Assembly (NCBI GenBank): GCA_008360975.2
Contig: CM039211.1
Coordinates: forward strand, 71,321,965-71,385,964
Origin: Lichenostomus cassidix
Lineage: Eukaryota > Chordata > Aves > Passeriformes > Meliphagidae
Length of the DNA stretch: 64,000 bases
Direction of reading: 5' to 3'
Shown here: positions 35,808 through 48,520 of the stretch, piece by piece
How the letters are laid out: every line of letters starts with the position of its first letter
How positions within the stretch are numbered: position 1 is the first letter of the stretch
Program-made: the position numbers and the translations under genes
Notes under the pieces: model-generated
Told to the model about the DNA's origin: nothing
Databases searched by the model: none
The model's input: only the letters and a program-made list of their open reading frames with translations

Positions 35808-35927
35808 ATCACAGAATCATCAAATGGCTTGGGTCAGAAAGGACATTAAAGATCATTTCATTCCAGCTCTCCTGTCATGGGCACAGACACCTTCAATTAG
35901 CCCAAGTTGCTCACACAATGGATTGTG
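35808..35927 (-). mobile_element. CR1 LINE 3' tail, antisense
   Basis: ATCACAGAATCATCAAATGGCTTGGGTCAGAAAGGAC, TTAAAGATCATTTCATTCCAGC, TGTCATGGGCACAGACACCTTC and CCAAGTTGCTCA are eroded copies of the reversed CR1 3' end. About 120 bp, fully non-coding. Confidence 0.88.
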
Positions 35928-38401
35928 GCTCAGAGGATGTGTGGTAATAATTAAGATATGGTAAATTAAACATGAGTTTCATCTCTTGAAGTTTCTTGGA
36001 AAAATATCAGAGAAAACCAAATTATAGGGATTAGGGAAGAATTTTGTTTTGGTGCATGGAAGTGTCCAGATATTTTCTCCTGCTCTGAAATACCACTGGG
36101 AAAACATAAAAGCAGTGACTGAAGGTAAATCTCAGCTTGCCTCAGTTCAAACATTTGAAGGTTGGCTATCTAAGCCCACTGATTTTTTCTTATTGTCACT
36201 AGGGGCAATTTGACACTTTACTGTGAGGTTGTGCCATTTTAAAACTTTAAACAGACTTAAAGGAACACTTTAGTGGATGGACTTGGTTTCTTATTTCAAG
36301 CTAGTGAAGTTAAACTAGTTTCTATTGTTGAAAGAAATGCTTGACATTGTGCAACTTCCTTGGTTTTGAGGCAAGATAAAATAACTTCTCTGGAGTAGAT
36401 TAATCAATTTGTTATGTCATGAAGGTACCTTGTAATGATCAAAATTAAACAATAGTGATATCGATAGGATGTCTTTTATTATCTCCAGGCTCTTAAGCAA
36501 TTTTGAAGTTACCACTTCAGAAAAGGTGTGGTCTGGATATTCAGAAAACATAAGTATGAAGGAAGGTCAGAAGATCAGAGAGACTGAAGGGATTCCAGTT
36601 GTTTAGTGTAGAGAAAATATCCTCCTGTAGACAGTGGTCTACACAGACTTCCTCAGTCTTCCTAAGACTGCTGCTGAGGAAAAAGAAATTATGCATTCTT
36701 GACATCTCTGGCAGGTAGGTCAACACATAAGTTCAGCAAAAAAAGTTAAAATGAGAGCTAAGGAAACTTGTGTCAGTTTTGATAAAAATGCCGTGGAAGA
36801 GAGCACCTTGTAAATTTTTGAGTTTCCTATGTTAAAATCTTGGGCCGGGGTAAGAAGGGCTACAGAGTGTTAAAATGAGTGGGCTACTCAGACTACAGGA
36901 GTGATACATGAATATTCCTACTTTGGCAAGGATGAAAGGAGCCACTTGAAGTATCCAGCAGCTATATATATACATAATCTCACAAAAATCTCATTAAATC
37001 AAGATAATCCACACAGTAGTATACTGTATATTTTGAATAAATCCTCAGATTCTATCACAAAGTTAACTGAACTTATATCTAGCTTTGTGCATTGTTCCAT
37101 AATCATAACTGTCTTTGTATTAATTGATTATTCATATTAATCCATACACATTAGGACTGACCAACTTTTGCCACAACATTTCTAGAGTTTTTTTTGAACC
37201 GCCTTTTCAGCTTTTGCATATATTTTGATTCAGAAGCTGTCACTCGATTTTGCATAAAAGGCAATGCAAAAATTAATGCAAATACTGTGAATGCACTTTC
37301 CTCCTGCCTGAATATGCAGTCCTTCTCACCCTGGCCCAGTGCTATCACACTTCCATCAGCCTGGGGTTGTTTTAAGATGGAATCTGAAAGGGAGAAACAG
37401 CTAGCTGAGGAGCTGACAGAGACCAACTGAAGCAACAGATCCTCCGACAAGTTGCTTCATCTTCAAGGTCAATTAGATATTTTGCAGTCAAATAAGATTC
37501 TGAGTCCCTGTGCATAGCCGATCAAATTGCCAGCTTTCTTATTTTCCCTCTGCCTCTGCTTTAAACAGCTCCTCTATGGCTACTGCAGTGATCCTTTCTG
37601 GATGAAAACTCTGGGGAAGAGTGTCCTTCATCACAATGTCTCAGGCTCATTTGTTTTGTCAACAAACCACGGCGTTTTTGAAGCTGCTGTGGGAACCACA
37701 GGGAAGATGTTACAAACACAATAATGTATTGTCTGAGGAAGCATTTAAAGACAGCGAAGGAGTCAGATGTCACTGGGAACATGTTGCTTCTTATTTCTAT
37801 GGTGAGGGTGAGCAAAAGGAAATAATCCATGAAAAACACCCAGGTGCACTCACTCTTTCTCTTTCATTTTTCTATACACCAGATATAGCAAGCAGGGTTT
37901 TCAAATAATTGTTTAAACTGTGAGAGTTCTAAAATGGCTTCCTGCTGACGGAGAGTGTCATACTCTTACTGTCTGTCTGCCTGCATTTCTAAAGCTTATA
38001 TTTGCGTAAATCTACTTTGGCACCTGCATATTGACAGTAATGGAGAGTGATGATTATCTGCAGAGGATGTGGAGGCAGTGCAATAATCCCCATTGTCTCG
38101 CAAGCCCAGCTAGGTCAGACTTGAAATAGACTGGTCATCTCTGGGTGAAGGAAGAGAGGATATCTCTCACTGCCTTTTTATATTTCGGTTCTTCTCTGCT
38201 CCTCATGATTTTTAAGTAATACCTCATTAATGAGTAGAGACAGCAAGAAAGTGTAGCACAAAATGCAGTTCTGTTGCACCTTGTAGCATCTACCTGGTGT
38301 AAAATTTACGGTTTTTTTAAGCTATAATGGTGCTTTCTGATTTCTCCTGGGCTTTGAAACACCTCTGTATCTTTCTGCTAGTGAAAACTCAGAATAATAT
38401 T
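35928..38401. other. Non-coding stretch
   Basis: No gene recognised. Overlapping frames of 78-99 codons on both strands at 37151-37908 lack motifs. A small TATATATA run lies at 36964-36971. Confidence 0.5.
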
Positions 38402-38692
38402 TCATAAAATCATAGAAAGGCTTGGGTTGAAGGGACCTTTAAAACCATCTAATTCCACCCCCTGCCATGGCCAGGGACAACTTCCACTATCCCAGGTTGC
38501 TCCAAGCCCTGTCCAGCCTGGCCTTGGACACTGCCAGGGATCCAGGGGCAGCCACAGCTTCCCTGGGCACCCTGTGCCAGGGCCTCACCAGCCTCCAAGG
38601 GAAGAATTTCGTCCAGATATCCAATCTAAACCTACCCCTGTCAGTTTGAATCCATTCACCCCAGTCCTTTGCCTTCATGCTCTTGTAAATTA
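38402..38692 (-). mobile_element. CR1 LINE 3' part, antisense
   Basis: It begins with the reversed tail (AATCATAGAAAGGCTTGGGTTGAAGGGACC) and CTGCCATGGCCAGGGACAAC. On the minus strand it stays open through the ORF2 C-terminus, reading 'GRFRLDIWTKFFPWRLV', 'WHRVPREAVAAPGS' and 'KARLDRAWSNLG' (about 38490-38660). These match the end of the CR1 protein closely, making this one of the better-preserved copies. 5'-truncated near 38692. Confidence 0.94.
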
Positions 38693-41600
38693 CTTCTAAG
38701 CTGAAATAAGTTATTTCACCTTGTTCAGTTTTCTAGATTTTTTAAAGTGACTCCAGTTAGATCAGAACTGTGAAATGACCACACTCCCTGTGTGAGTTTG
38801 TCACAAAATACACAACACAGTTCAGTGGTCTGATCTTTACCTTTGGGGTGTCTCAAATTTTGTCCCACGTTATCTAAAACCTTTTTTCTTCAAAAGCAAA
38901 GACAGTTTCTTGGAACTTCGATTTACTCTGCTCTGAAAAGTGACATGGAAATGAGTATATTTTAATCAAACAGAATTTGACCAAAAAATACTGGATTTTT
39001 TTTCTTACCTGACATGGTGTGAATAAAACTCAGAAAAATACATAAAGTCAATTTTCTGCTGCAGACACTACAGGACGAACCGGAACAAGGTAAGATAAGA
39101 CAGAACAAGACAGAGCAAAAATTAGATGAACACCCAGAAGTTTGTTGGCTTCCCACTGGCACAACCATTTCCATCTCACATTCATTAATCCTTCATGAGC
39201 TTCAAAAAATTGAGTTTATTAAACCAGGCTGAAGTCAAACCACCCATGGATTTTCAACATGCTTGTAATTCAGTTCACCCTTTTCACAGAGCTATGAAAA
39301 ATGTAAATACCTTGCCATGTCTGTGTAGAAAATTTGTGAAGAAATAGAATTTGCCACTACCTGGAAAAGAGAGAATTAATTTCACACAAATCAAGAGTTA
39401 GTATTTATTTCCACTCAGGGTGATAGAAATGATGGACTTCCATAATCTGAAAAGCAATTTTTGATCAGTTGTCTGGTTGGCTTGCAAGGACAGAGGTGGA
39501 ATTTTTCATTGTTTTAATACTAAATATTAATTTGAACTAAAATTCCCATTGGATTGGTACTTGGTTATTGATACAGCCTTTATCAATGCTAGGACACTGT
39601 AGGAGTTAGCTTTTGCTAACTTATTTACGTACTCTAAATATAGCAGTCGTGCATCAAATAAGCACATTTATAAATAATTTATAGAAGATGAATAATGGAT
39701 TGTTAGATGTCCTAATAAATGACTAATCAATTGTTATAGAATCCACAGGTCAGAGGTTACTTTTAAACATGGCAAATAAACTACATGAATAATAAGCTGT
39801 CTAGAAACCATCATCCTCACAACTGTATAGAAAGCCATTCATACCCATAATATGCATATAACCAGGCTTGATGAACAATACAATGAGAAACAAAATGTAA
39901 AACACACACATTTGTTGAGTATACTCCAGCAAACCATTCATCTTATTTGTCTAGATGTTCTAAAGCTGGTAAAAAACAATGGGAACTTGAAAATTTTCCA
40001 TGAAGATAGGGTTATGGTTCTCCTTAACCAGGGAGAACTTCTTCTCCTTGAAAGCATATTCCTGGTTTTAAACTGGTTTAGGGAAGGTACAAATATTGTG
40101 CAAGTCTTTCATAAGATCAGTATGTGATTAGCACTGTGAGTGATGCAGGTTATTTCTATACTGTTGCTACTCAAGATGCTTTCAGAGATCTAAATATATT
40201 TGTAAACAGGAAGACGAGATTCCTCATCAGCAATTTCCCATCCTATATAAAACTTATTCTGCAACATATATAATTGGTGGATGCACAGACTTGATGCTAA
40301 TGGCCAAAAAGAAAGGCTGCAGAAAATCAAAAATTGGTGATAAAGAGAGTTGTAGGATTGCACTCTGACCCCAGGTTTGAGTATCAGAATATCATGTAAT
40401 ATCTTACATGACCATCCTGTAGAACAATATGATCTTCATTGTGTTTCTGCCCAGCAGAGGAAAGGACCAATGTGACGCTCCCTGGTGACCTTCAAAGCCT
40501 TGTCCCTGAGTGGCAAGTCATATATATTGCATAGCTTCAATTAACTACTCTTGAAGGTCTCATAAGGACCCAATAACGAACAGAAAAGCCAGGCATAGGC
40601 AGCAAGCTGTACAGTATTTGGGAAAATGGGAACTCTTAGGCTGTGGGTAGTTGATCATTTTTCTTCCTGAAAGAGTAAGAATATATATAAGAATAAATTA
40701 CTCTCATTACGCTTTTAATAAGATGATAGAATTAATTCATTGTGCAGTCGTCTTTTTGTTTTTCTTACACCCTGAGCTGTTTCTGAGAGCCTTTAAAAGT
40801 CAAGAAGTCTATAAGACTGTTTCAGCATGTTAAATAATCCAAAGGAAAAACCTGAAAGACAACTGAATGTGTCAGCTAAACAGTTTAAGCTCTCCAGCTT
40901 TAGTCTCTATAGGCAGCAATTACATTTCGAAGGAAAATGTTTTACAATTGTAATTACACATAATAGGAGGAATGTATTTTTTCCCTTTATCCTACTCCCA
41001 TGGTGAGTCAATTTAATTTTTAAATACAAGAGACATAATTGATTTTAGCCCTAGATTAGTACTGAAAATGATCTATATGTGCTCTCACTAATGGAACAAG
41101 AGAATTGGCATTCCTTGGGGACCTTAACCCAACCCCGTTCATGGCAACAATTATTAGACCCTGACAGGTTAGCTACTAGGAAGAGGGGGGCATAGAATAC
41201 CCTGCTGATTAACAATCTAGTGAAATAATTAATGTTATGCTCTTCTCATTTAATTACGGATTATTCACAAATATATTATTATTAGAGACCACAAAGGGAA
41301 GTGGCTGTGCAGAGTTTTGACTTCATCTATGCTGCTTATAAGGCCTTTTGTAAAGGGTTTAGGGAAGCCTCTTGCTATGATTTGCTTCTGAGCATATTTT
41401 AAATAAATGGGGAGCTTTTACAATTTCATTAAGGCCTGATTCAACAGCCACAGAAATGAAAAAATTCACACTAATATCAGTAGAATTATATCAGGCTTAA
41501 AAGTATTATATCAAGACTATGTGTTTGCTCAATATATTAGTGTAATGGGTAAACAATCAGCAACAATGCACCTTGTTCAGGTTCTAATACTTTTTTTTTT

Positions 41601-42628
41601 CCTATGTGTCATAACAGTTTATATCAATCAAAACATGTCCTTTTACAGGCTGATATGAATAACAAGAATAGGCACAGGAGTTTACACTCTAAGTGTATTT
41701 TCTTTTTCATCTGCTATAGCCTCAGTCATTTAAGATGTCAAGTAGTTTATTTTAAATAAAATGAGAGTGAAGTGAATGGGAAAATGCTCATGGCATCTGG
41801 GAAATGCCAGCCCCTGTGGTTCACTGACCAGCCAGATTATTTATGGGTAATTTGGTTCACCTATAATTTTAAGTGACATACATACATGGGCATATAGACT
41901 AAACTACCTTGTTTTAATTAAAAAAATGTGCTTTGCTCTGCTGAATATTTGTCTGTTTTCTGGAAAATAGGATCTCCCAAATCTCACATGAGTTGCAGTT
42001 CTGTTAGTTTCCAGTTGGATGAATCCTGGGTTTCAAATTTATTTTACACTCTTCACCAAATTTGCGCAAAGACTTAGATATGTCATTGCGAGGAAAAAAA
42101 ACCCAGCCCAGACTTTCAAACACCAGATTTCAGAGTCAGACTCATTGCTAATAACACCTGGTATTTGTAGTGACAATACAATTGTGTTGTAGATCTTCAA
42201 TCCTTTCCACCTTTCAGAAACAGAAAAAGAGACTCTGAAGAAGGTGCACTGCAGGTTTTCTGACTAAACTGTGTGGTCAGGATATTCTTGTCACTATTGT
42301 TTCTTGCCACGCAGAATTTTGTGTAAACAAATTCTTGTTGAGTCCTGCTGACTCCAGGAAAGACAGGACACTGACACACTTTCAGCCTGGAACTTGTAGA
42401 CACTATCCTGACTCCTTTCTCTGTGTACCCTTTTTATCCTTGACTTGCAGCTGCTGCTTGAGTTTTTAATGGAGAATATTGGCACTCTTATGGGCATTTA
42501 GTGAACAATGCAGGTAATAGTGCAAATCTTCACTCAGGGGATAAAACTCATCTGGGAAGCATCATGATGTTGACTAGAGCAACTCAAGACAGAGCAAACT
42601 GACTTGGCCATGACACCTGAGAACCAAA
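38693..42628. other. Long stretch without recognised genes
   Basis: About 3.9 kb with no exon or transposon recognised. The block 41090-41420 has moderate complexity and several TAAT/ATTA cores and could be conserved non-coding DNA, but this cannot be tested here. Confidence 0.5.
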
Positions 42629-42724
42629 GTTGAAGATGTCCCTGCTCATTGAAATGGAGGGTGGAGTAAATAACCTCTAAAGACTCCTTCCAACCCAAAC
42701 CTTTCTGTGATCCCGTGATTTTAT
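42629..42724 (+). mobile_element. CR1 LINE 3' tail, sense
   Basis: TTGAAGATGTCCCTGCTCATTGAAATGGAGGG, AAATAACCTCTAAAGACTCCTTCCAACCCAAACC and TTTCTGTGATCCCGTGATTTTAT form the CR1 3' UTR and octamer tail. Only about 95 bp remain. Confidence 0.87.
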
Positions 42725-43182
42725 AAATATATCAGCAAGCACCACCCTTCAGAGGCATTCTGCATCATCAGCAAGAACATACATGCAAATGAAGTGTGTT
42801 ATGTTTTAAAAGAGTAAATAACTTTACCCCAAAGGCCACACCTAAGAATCCCTTTGATTTGTCCTCAAGTGAAAACTCTGCAAGCACAGGACTACATGCT
42901 GCAAGCATCTCTTGAGGTGTCTGACAGCCAAAAGGGCTACACATGGCACTTGCGTTCAGCAGTATTTTGTCCATATTCTATGACTTTACAATTGCAACTT
43001 TGTGCTGTGTCCAGTAAAGATCACTCTCAGTCTTTGTAAAACCAACCAAATAACATGACCTGGTCTGGCCTGGAATATGGAAAGCACTTTTTCTTGATAA
43101 AAACAGCCAAAGTACAGTTCTGACATGTGTGCAGCAGAAGTTTGGGAGTTAAAATAACAACACAAAGCTCGTCCCAAGGTAA
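42725..43182. other. Non-coding stretch
   Basis: No feature recognised between the CR1 tail and the LTR. Confidence 0.5.
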
Positions 43183-43187
43183 TGATC
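43183..43187. repeat. Target-site duplication, left copy (TGATC)
   Basis: Five bases directly before the LTR start TGTGGTCGATTAG, repeated exactly at 44575-44579. Five-base duplications fit ERVL-type integration. Confidence 0.75.
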
Positions 43188-44574
43188 TGTGGTCGATTAG
43201 CCTAGCCTAGAACATCAGCAAAGTACCTTTAACATCTAGGAGAAATTTAAACCCTTCAAAAGCTGTTGTGGTAGGCCTGAAGAAGTGTCTGAGGGGTGGG
43301 CAGTGGCAGAAAGATGGCTCCTGTGTGTCCTGAGTGAAAGTTTTAGAAGATTTTCATCAAGTCCAGCAGAGCCAATCTCTGATATCTCTGAAGGTTAGGG
43401 ACATGGTGCTGGCCAAGTCTGGGCCAATTAAAGGTGCTGATTACGCCTCTGTGAAAACATATTTAAGAAATCAAAACAAGGTAGGCATGCACTTCTTTCT
43501 AGTTAGAGGAGGAGGAGGAAGTAAAAATATTAGAAGGGAGAGAAGCATGGAGACACCAAGGTGAGTGAAGAAGGTGGGGGAGGAGGTGCTCTGGGTGCCG
43601 GAGCTGAAAACCCTCTGCCAGCCATGGTGAAGGCCATGGGGGGGAAGGAGGTCCCTCTGCAGCCCATGGAGTCGACAAGGATGCAGAAATTCACCCACAG
43701 CCCATGTCAGAGGAACAAGTGGATGCCTGGAGGAAGCTGTAAACCAGCTGAAGTCTCATCAAAAGAGTTAAAGCTACAAAGGCCTTGCAAGGGACACAAA
43801 GGCCTTACTCCTGGCATGGAAGCAGCCTGGCCTCGGCTCGGGAGAGTCTGCACACCACCTTGTGGACAAAGAGACTCATGTTGCAGCAGAATTCAAGCAG
43901 GATGTTGCTCATGAGATTGGACCCACAACACAGAAGTTCCCAGAGGACTGTCTCTTGTGGGACGGACGCCATGGCTAAGTAGAGAACCTCTCTCCCTGAT
44001 GGACTGACCAGACAAAAAACCCCTTACCCTGCCCCCTGCCTGTGCTGTTGGTTTGGAAAGAGGGAAGGGGGGTGAGCAGAGAGATTGCTTCTTAAGAGCA
44101 GAGAGTTGGCACCCCAACTTAGAGAAGCTGTCTAGAAAGGGAGAGAGATAAGGAGAGATAAACAGTATTTGTAGTAGAAGAATTGTGGTGATAAATAGAT
44201 TTATGTTCATGCTCTGTGGACTAAGAAAATACCCCATACCCTGCCCCTACCTGAGTTGTTGGTTGGAAGGAGGGAGGGGTGTGAGATAAAAAAAACTGTC
44301 TTAAGAGGGAGGGGGGTGAGCAAACATGGCATCTAAAAAGCTTATTTTTACCTCTCATTTATCCTCCAACTCTGTTACGTAACTAAACCACTTTGCAACT
44401 TTAAGTTTGGAGCCTGTTTTGCCCTTTTTCTTCTGTGCATTCCCCCTGTCAGTGTCCTATCTCAACTCATGAATTTGGAGTGTGTTTAACAGGTTTTTTC
44501 TTTCCCCTCTCCTGCACGTTTGTGGCAGGTGAGAGCCAGGGTGCCTGGCATTTAGTCAGGGTCAAACCCTGACA
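43188..44574 (+). mobile_element. Solo LTR, 1387 bp, ERVL-like
   Basis: It begins TGTGGTCGATTAGCC and ends GTCAGGGTCAAACCCTGACA (TG...CA termini) between perfect TGATC repeats. Unusual length, GC-rich purine-heavy middle and an end of the 'TGTGGCAGGTGAG...GTCAAACCCTGACA' type match the long ERVL LTRs that are common in passerines. No gag, pol or env sequence is present on either side, so it is a solo LTR. It contains an internal duplication (44001-44100 versus 44218-44316). Frames of up to 117 codons inside it (43561-43914) are Gly/Lys-rich and have no viral or host motif, so I treat them as chance. I did not find a canonical AATAAA, so the R/U5 border is not placed. Confidence 0.78.
44001..44316 (+). 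repeat. Internal duplication of the ERVL-like LTR (period about 217 bp)
   Basis: GGACTGACCAGACAAAAAACCCCTTACCCTGCCCC at 44001 recurs as GGACTAAGAAAATACCCCATACCCTGCCCC at 44218. Both are followed by CTGTTGGTTTGGAAAGAGGGA / GTTGTTGGTTGGAAGGAGGGA and then CTTAAGAG and GTGAGCA. Copies are about 80% alike by eye. U3 duplications of this type often carry promoter or enhancer modules. Confidence 0.75.
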
Positions 44575-44579
44575 TGATC
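44575..44579. repeat. Target-site duplication, right copy (TGATC)
   Basis: Exact match to 43183-43187 next to the LTR 3' end CCCTGACA. Confidence 0.75.
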
Positions 44580-45324
44580 TAAGATAGCTGAAATTATCTG
44601 TTTTCCTTGGTGTCTGTCTAGCTGTCCTCGTTACTTCAGGTTTACTGCAGGACTAGTGCAGCTTTGCTCATTTTGGACAGGACCCTATCACACCTGACCT
44701 CCTCAGAGCACAGGATAAACAGATAGATGAAAGATGTCCCCTCCAGAAAAGCCAGAGTATGGACAGTGGACCACAGTTGTTTACTCTCACTATGTAAGAC
44801 TACACAATATTGACCAGGGACAGTTCACTGGTGCAGCCTTACAGCATTTTGAAGTCTGTTGAGGAATATCAACTGCTGACCCATTGTACTCAAACTTTGT
44901 CCTCTCAACATGCATTCTAATCTGAGACAAGCAGCTCCATAGCAAACATTGCAGCCAACATATTTAACTCAGCAGGAGCCTATAGACACAGTAAATGTTA
45001 ATTGATAGCACTGTGTCAGCCATTGGTAAAATTCTACATCAGTCATGTGAAGCTTTGCCATGAAAAATAGGACAATGAGGTGTGTGCAATTGGCATTTCC
45101 TAACTTGAGCTGTAATGTAAGAGGAAGGACACGGATTCAGCTAGGAGGAGAAATTTCCAAGCACACAAATATTACCTGAAGAAATGTGGAGGTGTCTAAT
45201 GTGGGACATTTTAAGCTAGAATTTATTCTGATGAAAGAAATGAGATTGGATGCTGGGGTTTGTTTCACATTTTCTCCTCTTACAGAGCATTTCTCCTTTT
45301 ATATCAACAGGGAGGCAGTTTCTC
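44580..45324. other. Non-coding stretch
   Basis: No gene or repeat recognised between the LTR and the next CR1 piece. Confidence 0.5.
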
Positions 45325-45652
45325 AGTTTCTCCTAGGAGGCCACCCTGCTGCCTCCCCTTCCAAGTGGTGCCCAGCAATAGGAGAGGAGGTAATGGAAGA
45401 AACTGATGCACAGGAAGTTCCACCTGAACATGAGGAAAAACTTTTTTCCTATGCAGTGACCAGGCCACTTGGGCAGATTTTTCAGAGAGGCTGTGGAGTC
45501 TCCCTCATTGGGGATATTACAGAATTATCTGGACACAATCCTGCAATCCCATGCCCTGTACTCTGGGGTGACCCTGCAGGAGCAGAGAGGTGGGACCAGA
45601 TGACCCACTGTGGTTCCTTCCAGCCTCACCCATTCTGTGATTCATCAGCTGC
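45325..45652 (+). mobile_element. CR1 LINE 3' part, sense
   Basis: The region contains CCCAGCAATAGGAGAGGAGGTAATGG, GCACAGGAAGTTCCACCTGAACATGAGG and AACTTTTTTCCTATGCAGTGACC, then GGTGACCCTGCAGGAGCAGAGAGGTGGGACCAGATGACCC, CCTTCCAGCCTCACCCATTCTGTGATTC. This follows the order of a CR1 ORF2 C-terminus and 3' end of the subfamily type with an '...ACCTCAGCCATTCTGTGATTCT' tail, the same type as the 15.5 kb copy. The 174-codon open frame crossing it (45186-45710) is in the wrong frame for ORF2 and is not a gene. Confidence 0.88.
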
Positions 45653-47821
45653 CCCAAAGGGTCATGCATTGAGTGCTCCTCTCCTGAGATTGATTGTGAT
45701 TTCATCTTGAATAGAGGCAAGCGTGGTGCTCTGACTGAAGCCTTGCTTACTGGGGCACCCATTCTATCCCCGTGGGACAGGAAATATGAGCCTGCTGAGA
45801 TGGACTCACAGATTCAGGCTGACATCCTCACACCAACTTTTCACTCAAAACTGAATGGTTCACAATAGTGTATACATGGAGAAGAACAGGTGCTGTTTAT
45901 TCCTACATTTGCATTTGCACATATATCCTTACTGTGTAACCCTCCAAATAAACAATCTTTCTGTGGCACATCAGGGTCGACCAGCAGAGTGCAGCAACCA
46001 TTTGAGAAGAAGGGCTTGCACATTGCTCTTTTTAGCACGTGCCTGGACAAAGAGGAGGCCCCTGAAGGCAGATTTCAAGCCCAGATGTGCACACATGCCA
46101 GTTACCAGGACTAGAAATTCCTCAGTGAAGCACTTCCAGAAGGCTGCTACAGAAAAGAAAAAATTGTTTTTCATACCTAATTCTGTGTTAATCAGTCTAA
46201 ACCTGGAACAAAATGTGAGCAGATGATTGTGCAGAAGCTGAGAAAACAGACACTGAATGCAATTTTTTTTATATAGAAATAGCAATTAAAAGGTCTAAGT
46301 ATCCTACTGTGAGCTCTGCATTACATGGACATTTTTCATCCATTTATTTATGATCCAGGTAATAATAGAGCATAACCTTTCCCAGTTTCAACATGCAGCA
46401 ACTCCTAGATGATCAGGGAGGTTCTGCTGCTGGGCTGACGGCACAGGATGGATCCTGGCTGTGTCATTCCAAGTTAGACACACCAAAAGCAGAAGTAAAA
46501 AAGGATGTTGCAATTGTTAATAAGGCAGTGATCCCAGACAATGCATACTAAACAGCAAAGATAAAATTGGTTAAAATGAAATGGGCTACTGACTTCTTTT
46601 AATGTGCCTGAAAATGACTCTGTAAATAATTCATGCAAGCTCACAAAGTCTATATGAATACTGAGGGGGGGTCACATATATTTAACTTCCTCACAATAAA
46701 ACACAACTGTCCCTCCTTTTAAGAAATCATCTTGCTCAGTTTTTAAGCTGAAGCACAAAGCTGAACAATAGCAAAGTGACTGGTTTGAAGAGTGATTCAG
46801 ATAAAGGCACCCAGCATGATTTCCCAGAGGGTTTGAATGTATTTTGGGAGAGATGGGATTCCCTCTGCTCAGTTCCACAGATTTACCTGGAGTATAATCT
46901 AAGATGGAGACTACATAGAGTACTGTAGGCAGGCCATAAAATTAAAAGCACCATTTTCCCTCATGTTTGCTTAACGATTTAGCTTGATGCAAGTTTAACA
47001 ACCAGAAGGAATTATAGATGAGGTTTTCAGCATATTATGACAAAGCTGAAGCCATTCAGTAATTCCCAGTGCACCTTATGAATCAGTTTGTGTGGGATGC
47101 TGGATAAAAGGGTGGACAATAGTTAGGCCTTCCAGCTCTTAAAATGCAGCCTTTGAAATATAGATAAGAAAAATAATTGTTTGGTATAAAAGATCTAGTA
47201 CACATTGTGGTACCCAGGATTTTCCTTTCAGATGTGGGTACTTATTATGGAAACAGTTATTGGGTAGAGAAAGAAGCTCTCAGATCATAAAGCAGCAGGT
47301 GTGAAAGAGTTCAAGTCTCTAGGCTCTTTATTCACTCCTCCTTAAATTAGATTGCTTCCATATACTTAGTGTTGTAAATATCAGTTTATCAACAAAATTT
47401 GTAGTTGAATTTCTGAGGTGTTTAAGTCCCAAATCCAAGCACTTGGACTGATGCTAATTCTAGTCCCCCCTATCCAACCACAGGCTTGTAAGTTTTCTTT
47501 CTTCTTACCCCTTACTCAATCCTAGTTCCACAGGAGAGTTTCATGGCAAACATTTCACTTTGTCCCTTCCTGTCACATCTCCTGTTTCTGTAAGAGTGGG
47601 TACAGATAATAGGTGAATGCTGGGCTGCCCTCAAGGTCATCCCTCCAGAAATGTACACACACTGCCAGGAGCCTCCAAAGGAGGTTCTATCACTGGTTTT
47701 CAGGCTTTGTATTCTTGCCTGTCACATTAACAGATCTAGTCTTGCATTTTTGGACCAAACCCTGGAGGGGTATAATGACACCTTCAAGTCAAAAATCACA
47801 AAATTTTATCCACTACAGTAA
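45653..47821. other. Non-coding stretch
   Basis: No gene recognised. Overlapping frames of 69-123 codons around 45841-46285 on both strands lack known motifs. Confidence 0.5.
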
Positions 47822-48520
47822 CAGTTTACTGAGCACAGAACTGTAGAGGAAGACTTGTGGGTAACGGTTGGTGAAAAACTCATGGGCCAGCTGTGTGCAA
47901 TTGGAGCCCAGAAAGCCAAATGTATCCTGGGCTGCATCCAAGGGAGTGTGGGCAGCAGGTCTAAGGAGATGATTTTCCCATTTTGCTCCTGTGAAACCCC
48001 ACCTGGAGTGCTGTGATCAGATCTGGTGCTCCCAACACAAAGACATGGAATTGTTGGAGGAAGCCCTGCTGAGGTGGTGAGGTTGATAAGAGGACTGGAA
48101 CACATCCTTTATGAAGATGGGCTAGAAATTTGGGTCTGTTCAGCCTGGAAAAGAGAAGGATCATGGAGACCTCACAGCACCCTCCAGGTGAAAGGTGTGT
48201 GAGGGGGGCCTACAGGGAAGCTGGACAGGGATTCTTCATCAAGAACTGCAGCAACAGGACAAGGACTGAAGAGGTTATTGAAAGAGGAAATTTAGGTTAG
48301 ATATTAGGAAAAAAAATCTTTACTGTGAGTGTGGTGAGACACTGGCACAGGTTGCCCAGAGAAGTTGTGGTTGCCCCAGCCCTGGAAGTGTCCAAAGCCA
48401 GGTTGGACAGGGCTTGGAACAACCTGGTCTGGTGGAAGGTGTCCCTGCCCATGGCAGGAGGTGGAATGGGATGTGTTTAAAAGTTCCTTCCAACCAAACC
48501 ATTATGTGATTCTACTAAAC
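47822..48520 (+). mobile_element. CR1 LINE 3' part, sense, about 700 bp
   Basis: Sense-strand remnants include GTATCCTGGGCTGCATCC (the 'ILGCI' block), CACCTGGAGTGCTGTGATCAG ('HLEYC..') and CAGCCTGGAAAAGAGAAGG ('SLEKRR'). They continue with TTAGGTTAGATATTAGGAA ('FRLDIRKK'), GGTGAGACACTGGCACAGG, and the tail GGTGTCCCTGCCCATGGCAGG, TTCCTTCCAACCAAACCATTATGTGATTCTAC. All blocks are in the expected order, but frameshifts and stops have destroyed the frame. 5'-truncated within ORF2. Confidence 0.93.

Noticed and set aside
43264..43280. TGTTGTGG as an alternative start of the ERVL-like LTR
   Set aside because: Its flank does not match the right flank, while the start at 43188 gives a perfect TGATC duplication.
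45186..45710. 174-codon plus frame
   Set aside because: Crosses a CR1 tail in a frame that is not ORF2; includes CR1 3' UTR.
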